Program-made: the position numbers and the translations under genes
The notes under the pieces: model-generated
Database searches by the model: none
Seen by the model: only the letters and a program-made list of their open reading frames with translations
What the model was told of the DNA's origin: nothing
In this document: positions 57,560-64,000 of the stretch, piece after piece
Layout: every line of letters starts with the position of its first letter
Numbering within the stretch: position 1 is the first letter of the stretch
Origin: Casuarina equisetifolia
Lineage: Eukaryota; Streptophyta; Magnoliopsida; Fagales; Casuarinaceae
DNA: 64,000 nt
Direction of reading: 5' to 3'
NCBI GenBank assembly: GCA_028551475.1
Contig: CM052355.1
Span: forward strand, 31,833,580 to 31,897,579

Positions 57560-59310
57560 AGTCTTTAGCAAGGCCCAGATACAGAAAGGCCTACCCGGTA
57601 GAGAAAACGCAGCCCAACAAGGCTCAATGGTGTATCGTTTGTAACTCAGTAACACCAAAAGTTTTGAGCAGTTCTTCGTCTCGGGCTCATCATATCATGT
57701 ATATGAAGTGGAATCCTTGCATGTAAATGATTTGTTTGGTGAACCATTATATCATATCCGTTTTTTCGTATTGCTGACAAGATAAGGTGAGTAGAACCCG
57801 AAGAAATATCTAAGCATTGTATATCATGCACATGTTGTATCAAGCTACAAGGAATTGTTCATTATGCTTCGTTATTCTAAAAATAAACGCAGGACCAAAG
57901 TTTAATAACCTTATTTTAATTAATAAGGCAGGATCATGTTCCTTCACATACAGTACGTTTCGTTGACTCATGAAATGCGATTGGCTCCCAACTATCATGT
58001 ACACAAACCTAAATTGTTACAAACATGTGGTATCTGCCAAAAATTCTTGTTCTATTGAGAGAATAGAGAAACAAAAACATAAAGTTAACTGTTTGAATAA
58101 CTTTTTCTCTATCATTTTTCATTGAAAACTATAGTCTTTTAATGGGCTTTACAAAATATGAAAAAGAATTTAATCAAAACAAATACAATTAAGAAAAAAC
58201 ATGGAAAGAGAAATAACAACAAAGAAAATACGGCCATGGCCCTAAATGCCCATACCTTTATCAACCCTAGCACTAGCAAATCCTTCCGTGTAATAATGCG
58301 ATCACCTTTCATTTGACATTTGCATATTTCTCTAAAAGTAAATGAGATCTTCATCAATCAGCATCTTGAAGGCAATATAAATCTATGTTAAAGTCCTTGG
58401 CTACATTTTCTACTACATAAATAACTAAATAAAAGAAAACCCTAATTTAAATTCTAGGCATGTAACATAAACATTTTTCTAGTTCCTTGAAATGGCGAAG
58501 GAATTGTACTCTTTTCTTGTGTTACTGCTCTTTTGCACTCCAAGAGAAGGGATGATTAACTAAATCAAGTCAGCTTGACAAAGCCAAAGTTAGAAGTTTT
58601 GTAAAGACTCCATCTGATTTGGATTGGGTATATATCCACATCAAGGCAGTGTTACTATAAGCCAAGAATCTCTCTATTTGCACAGATTCTACGTCAACCC
58701 CATATTAACATCAGGCTACTTAGAATATTAGTCCAATGGATCAATAGGTGCCTACAGTGAGTTTGACCACAACCTTCTTAAGAAACTTATGGTAAATGAA
58801 ACTAAGATCACCCTAACTAGAAGTTCATGGAGGTGGACCTGCAGAATGAAGAGCTCAACACTAGTTGATACCTCAGTTAAACATTATTCATACTTAGAAT
58901 TTAGTAAGCTTCCACATAGCTATCTAGTTTTTTGCGAAAAGGAGAGATAAGAACTTATCTCATGCCAGGAGTTCCTTTAAGAGAGTCAAGGTTAAAATGG
59001 TGTCTTTTGAAAGTCTCCTTGGCTTGTTGAATTACAAGAAATAAAAGAAATAAGCTAAACACACCCACTCACACCTACTCACACGCAAGGACTTACATTT
59101 GACAAAACGCCTAAAAATAGTATAAGCAAGAAATATGCACACTAATTGATCAATGAAATTGTAGAGATTCTTTCCCTATCTTTATATGGCCATTGTTGGA
59201 ATCATTAGCAAACTTATACTAAAAATGAAAAACAAGGAATTAGTTAGGAAAATCATATGCAAATACCTCAAAATTGAGTTAAGTTAAGTAAAGGATAACT
59301 TGCAGTAATA
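57560..59310. repeat. Duplicated noncoding DNA
   Basis: 58480-58800 matches 61080-61880 and holds a decayed relative of the ORF at 55123 (TGGCGAAGGAATTGTACTC; GTTACTGCTCTTTTGCACTCCAAG). 58731-59310 matches 1-660. 57560-57900 shares a CATATCATGTATATGA block with about 40150. Frames at 57646-57843 and 58139-58357 are not conserved. Confidence 0.55.
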
Positions 59311-62300
59311 CTTTTTTTTTTATTGAAATTTTATGATACCTGATGGAACGTGTGAGATCATCATAACTAATCTTTTTTCTGAAAAAGCAATTGTCTCTCT
59401 CTTTTTTATAATTATCATATTTATTTCTAGATAGATTTAGAATTAAGTTAATATAAAAATATTATTTATGACTCGATCATAAGAGATTCATCAAATAGAT
59501 GAAGTAGTAGGTAAAGAGAATATTGGCTACTATTCCTATTGACTTTTTCTTATATTAAAATATTTATTGGGAGAATTTGATACTACCAAGATAATTGCTA
59601 CAAGAATGCTTTAAAGGTTATGTTATAGGCACAATTATCAAGATATAAACTTACATTGATTCCTTTAAAATAAATAAAATTTTTATGACAATAGAGTTTG
59701 ATAAGAGAGTGCAAAAGAAAAAAAAAAGATTAATGATCCTCATTTAAGAACATCTCAAAATATCAAAGATTAATAAAAGATGTGATATTCTAAGTTTGAT
59801 AAAATAATAAACTTACCTTCCTAAAATTATATGTAGTCTTACTATATATATTTAAGTCTTTATTTTTCTAATGTAGCAAAATGTCGTGCAGAAAATTCGA
59901 AGATTTGTGGTAGGTTTTAGACAATCTCAATTTCATACCCATAAAATTGGCACTTATAAAATGTCTTATAAGTCTTGAACACCACTCTCTTTAATAAGGT
60001 TCTACAAAAAATAAAATAAAAAAATAGATTTGAGCTTTTGAGATAATTTACTACAAATTCAAAATTATTAAATTTACTTAATTTTCTGGTTCTTCCCTTT
60101 TCCATAATTTGAAAACTCAAAATAGAGTAAATTTGTTCTCTGCCTCTCTTAACACCCAGTTTTATTTTTTATTTTTTATTTGCACCTCCATATGCATCTA
60201 CGGACAGTATTTTCCTTCACAATTCTAGGTCAGTGCTGGTGGCAGTTTTCACCAGCCAGTATCTTGTTTTTTGTTTTCCCTTCTCCAGAATAGATATATT
60301 AAACCCAAACCCAGGCCCGAGTTCTCTTTCAATAGTTTTACGCAAATCCTTTGGGTCTCAGTTTTTCTTCTTCGGATGCTAGTGACAACGTTCTTGCTTC
60401 CGTGAACCTAAGTGCAGAGATTTGTTAGGTGCAGTTGTGGCTTTGTTGTGTTCGTTCTTTGAAGAGCACATATCCGGAGTCCACGAAAGTTGTGGCTTTG
60501 TTGTGTCCAAAATCTAAAGAACGACCCAGATATAGAAAGGCCCGACCCAGTACATAAAATGAAGTCCAACAAGACTCAGCGGTCACTTGCCCAAACCAGT
60601 AGCCGAAGTTTATAAAAAGTACTTTCAAGCCCAAGTTTTTGAAACATATAAGCATTGCACATGATGCAAATGATGTATCTGCTACGGGCTTATTTGTCAG
60701 CCAGCCCGTGGGTTGGTTGTATAATTAGAATCTTAGTGGTCGAGTGATTTGGAGTGTTCTTAGAGCGCTATTATGATGGTAAAGGCTTTAGTGTTCCCTT
60801 TGTCATACGAATATTGGTGGCAGCCTTCTATAGAAATTGTGTATTTTATCCTAAGGATAATCTATGTATTTGGTTCCTAATAGTATCAAACTATGAGAAG
60901 ATGTTAATAATATTCATTATTTTAAAGAAAAATATATGAAAATGACATAAACCTAAACACCAAAGTTTAATAACCTTCTTTTTATTAATCACATAGGATC
61001 ATGTTCCTTTGCATATGGTAGTACATTACATTAAATCATGAAGATAATGCAGTTGGCTCCTAACTATGTACACAAACCTAAACATCTTTATGGTTCCTTG
61101 TGTAGGAATCATACTATTTTTCATGTTGCTATTCTTTTGCGCCCAAAAGAAAGGATGAGTATCTAAATCAAGTCAACTTGACAAAGCCATAGTCAGAAGC
61201 TGTCGGAAGCTCTGTAAAGAATCCAACCGTTTTGAATCGGTCCAAAATCCAATAAGCATATCCCTCCCCATCTAACAACGTAACTGTATTGATTGTTTTG
61301 ATCACAATTTGGATGGTGAGATCTATGTTAGGAATTAGGCCTTGAAAAATCCTTCCAAAAAGACACCCTACAAAGAACAAGAGTCCTTTCTTATGGACCA
61401 TTAGGATGCTTAACAAGCATTTCCACACTTCCTAGGAGTAGCAACCAGGTTCTGTAGCACTACAACACCTGTTAACTTTCTTATGGGTAAGTATCCACGT
61501 CAAGGTGGTGTTTTACTATAGCTTGTCACAAAGGAGAGTAGAAGAAAGACATATAGTTGGAAAATTTGGTGTATTGCTTTCTTGAGGAGAATTGTACATA
61601 TGGTGTCACTTTTATAATGTAAGAATCAACCATAAAGGAAATTATACACGAAATAAAGAGAATAAAAAATTCCTATACATAACGATAATTTCCCAAATAA
61701 TCTATACCATATGGAAAGAATAACAAGGCTAAGTAAGAAACATATATTTTTAAATATGTACACATATCTCCAACATAGCCAACAATTTCTCTATGCAAAT
61801 AGATTCTGCATCTCCCCTGTATTTACATCAAGCTACTCAAAATATCAGTCAAATGGATCAACAGGTGCTTATTGTGACTTTGACCATAACTTATTAAGAG
61901 ATAATAAAAAACTCTCAATCCACTTATGCCATCTATAACAAAAGAGAATCTCTTTTAGATATAATAAAAAAAATTCTCAATCTGCATATGACATATAGGC
62001 CTTTGAAACCTTTGAAACACCCCAAACATGTGAAAAACATCATTACAAGTCACTCAAATAGGCAAATCCTTGGAACTCTTTAACTTTATGTGACTTCCAA
62101 AATGCCTCGTCTTAAATTTGTTCCCATAAAAGTCGCAACACGTTACCTAGTGGATCGTTAGAGTTAGCAAGTTAGCAAGTTAGTAAACTGCCATTCTTTC
62201 TACCTCTCTCTAGAAATAAAAAATAATAATAAGAAAAAAAATATTTTTTTCAACATTGTGTGTTAATGACCTAAATAGGCATAACTTAAATTTGTTAACG

Positions 62301-62823
62301 AAAGCAAATTGTCTTTTTGTCCTTCCATTTGCCGTCTTGGATCTAACCAAATCCATTTTTGTGACTTTTTTCAATTAGACTGATAAGCTTAAGAAATATT
62401 CATTTGTAAAATGTATTCTTACACTTATTGGAGAATAAAGTACCATATTAGAGGAAAAAATATTTGTAATACACTTTGTAAATTTGGACGAGTCTTTTCT
62501 TCAATAAAGCCTATTAGATTTAGCCTTTCACTAATAAAAGGCTCAAATGTGTTTGCACCTTAAAGTGTACTCATTTCTTTCATTTTTTAAGAATATACTT
62601 CAAATTAAATAGCACAAACTCCAAGTAATTTGACAAAACTTCAAATTCCATAATATTACACGATCAAAGCCATAGAACAAAGCAAATACAAACTAAATTT
62701 CAAACTTTAAACTTCAAACTCTATAACTCTTTACCATCAAAGCCAAAGAACGAAGCAAAAATACATTACATAAAAATAAAACACAACACAATGAAAACCT
62801 TAAACTCATAGTCTTAGTCAAAT
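59311..62823. repeat. Duplicated noncoding DNA up to B3 copy 9
   Basis: 59760-60640 matches 39220-39950. 61080-61880 matches 58480-58800. 61890-62450 matches 21630-22190. Around 61880 the copy switches abruptly from the 58.7 kb type to the 21.6 kb type, a clear recombination joint. Frames at 61168-61428 and 61711-61938 show no conserved coding. No gene is seen. Confidence 0.55.
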
Positions 62824-62920
62824 CTACCCCAAGAAGATGTGAAAAACCTTTATGGAATGAATCAAGAAGAATTGTTCCACTGGTCTTCCATTGCTAGTGT
62901 ACTCATAAATTGCAATGGTG
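62824..62920 (-). pseudogene. B3-like family copy 9, C-terminal fragment cut by a gypsy LTR
   Basis: The minus strand reads TIAIYEYTSNGRPVEQFF, then a short segment ending KVFHIFLG and the family TAG stop (62824-62826), so the last 30 or so residues of the B3 protein survive. Immediately upstream, where paralogs continue into GWGxYVRARELRAGS, the sequence changes to TGTTGTGTGACTTG, the edge of a gypsy LTR. The rest of the gene presumably lies beyond the element, outside the window, or is lost. Confidence 0.7.
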
Positions 62921-63361
62921 TGTTGTGTGACTTGATAAAACCCAGGACGCTAAGCAGAGAAGTCTTCAAAATTAAGTGGGACAAATCTTTTCTTCCCTCA
63001 TCAACCTATGTTGGCTGATAGCAAGAACGAAAAAAAGTCAAATGCTCAGCTCTATAAAGGGAGACTGAAACCTAACTGTCTCAAAAGGGAGACCGCACCT
63101 AATTGAGAGAAAGACAAATTCATTGATACCCAAAATGTTATAAAAGAGCCCCTTTATACAATCTTGGTTTTACCATGGTCCTCGCATAGTTGACAAGGAC
63201 TTTGGTTACTCCTCCTCTAATGGCTTGTTCCTGTCTTGATTTTCTTTGTCTCCTTCACGTAAAAGGATGGTAGGTAGTAGAGATTTTACTACTTCTTGCT
63301 TCATTACACCTTGCTAATTTGTAAAGGGGTCAATGTCCCTCTCATTGCCACTTAGGATACA
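62921..63361 (-). mobile_element. 3' LTR of a Ty3/gypsy element (boundaries inferred)
   Basis: On the plus strand it starts TGTTGTGTGAC at the break in B3 copy 9 and ends GGATACA. On the minus strand the LTR would begin TGTATCC directly after a purine-rich GAAGAAGGAGG stretch. The other LTR is outside the window, so the boundaries rest on the TG...CA rule and on the disrupted gene. The chromodomain frame reads slightly into the LTR, as in several gypsy lineages. Confidence 0.6.
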
Positions 63362-64000
63362 TAATAGACCTCCTTCTTCAAAATTGACCTTGTCCTTAAG
63401 GTCGAGAGTAGGGAACCTTTCCTTGATCTCTTCCATTTCTTGCCATGTTGCATCTGCTAGAGGTAGCCCATGCCAATAGACTAGGATTTCCTTCACCCCC
63501 TTTTGAATTCTCTTGTCTAGGATAACCTGGGGAGTGGTAGTGATCACTTCTTCTATGGTTAAGACTTTAGGCAATTTAGCTTGCACTACATTAGACCTAC
63601 CTAAGTGCTTTTTCAGATTAGAAATATGAACTATAAAATGTATCTTGGATCCAAACAACAGCTTTAACTTATAAGTTACTTCTCCAATCCTTTGCTCAAT
63701 CTCAAATGGCCCATAGAATCATGGCTTTAGCTTGTTGGCCTTCCTCATGGATACAAACACTATAGGGCTGTAGCCTTAAATAAACCTTGTCACCAACATT
63801 GAACTGAAGCTTTCTCCTCCCTTTATTGTACCATATCTTCATTCTATTTTGTGCAGTAGCTATCTTTTCCCTAAGGTTTTTTAGAACTTAGTCTCTACTA
63901 TAAAGCTCCTTGTCCACTAAGTCCACGAAAGTAGCTCTAAGAACATAGGAGAATAGGGTGGGGGGAGGCTTTCCATATACTATCTCATAGAGAGTTTTAT
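63314..64000 (-). mobile_element. Ty3/gypsy chromovirus pol, integrase tail and chromodomain, degenerate
   Basis: 63314-63658 encodes the end of a gypsy pol protein. VHISNLKKHLG follows the integrase C-terminus, and a chromodomain-like segment follows (VILDKRIQKGVKEILVYWHG, then ATWQEMEEIKERFP). Chromodomains steer integration toward chromatin marks. Reading upstream (63660-64000) gives FEIEQRIGEVTYKL, then an in-frame TGA after KLKP, and LQFNVGDKVYLRLQPY in another frame, so the copy carries at least one stop and one frameshift. The element continues past the window edge. Confidence 0.85.

Overview
This is nuclear DNA from a flowering plant, most likely a eudicot, possibly woody. It is AT-rich, spliced, gene-poor and crowded with Copia, Ty3/gypsy and LINE-type retrotransposons. 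The plant-specific families present are LOB-domain, B3-domain and Shaggy/GSK3-like kinase. I cannot name the species.

The left end (1-6.1 kb) holds a LINE remnant and one clear single-copy gene, an LBD36/ASL1-like LOB-domain transcription factor on the minus strand (about 2.06-3.14 kb). Its second exon carries an in-frame stop about 100 codons before the conserved C-terminal end. A 5'-truncated LINE flanked by a 14-bp target-site duplication follows at 4.4-6.1 kb.

From 6.2 kb to the right end the window is a mosaic of segmental duplications, and every recognisable copy has the same orientation. Their common element is a small intron-poor gene for a 147-residue B3-like DNA-binding protein with an N-terminal Cys/His motif. 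I count nine copies or fragments, all on the minus strand: 6.2-6.4, 6.8-7.0, 12.2-12.7, 29.7-30.0, 32.3-32.8, 42.6-42.9, 52.8-53.2, 56.2-56.6 and 62.8-62.9 kb. Two (32340-32783 and 52799-53242) are intact at exactly the same length. The others are broken by truncation, frameshift, stop codons, or retrotransposons inserted inside them. Passenger pieces duplicated with the array include a probable RING-variant (MARCH-like) C-terminal exon (11.2 and 31.4 kb) and an unrecognised 70-82 residue ORF downstream of some B3 copies (51.8 and 55.1 kb).

Retrotransposons: a decayed Copia element with one LTR at 12.7-17.1 kb (minus); a nearly full-length but decayed LINE with ORF1 and ORF2 at 22.2-27.7 kb (plus); a 468-bp LINE tail at 10.47-10.94 kb; a Copia gag fragment at 9.5-10.0 kb; a complete LTR element without recognisable pol at 46489-51807, with a 5-bp target duplication and an empty paralogous site at about 55.16 kb; and the 3' part of a chromodomain gypsy element from 62.9 kb to the window edge.

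An unprocessed pseudogene of a Shaggy-like (GSK3-type, SK32/zeta-like) kinase lies at 37.0-38.5 kb (minus), with introns retained and several stops. Apart from the LBD gene and the two intact B3 genes I see no convincing functional protein gene. The remaining DNA is duplicated noncoding sequence and low-complexity tracts.
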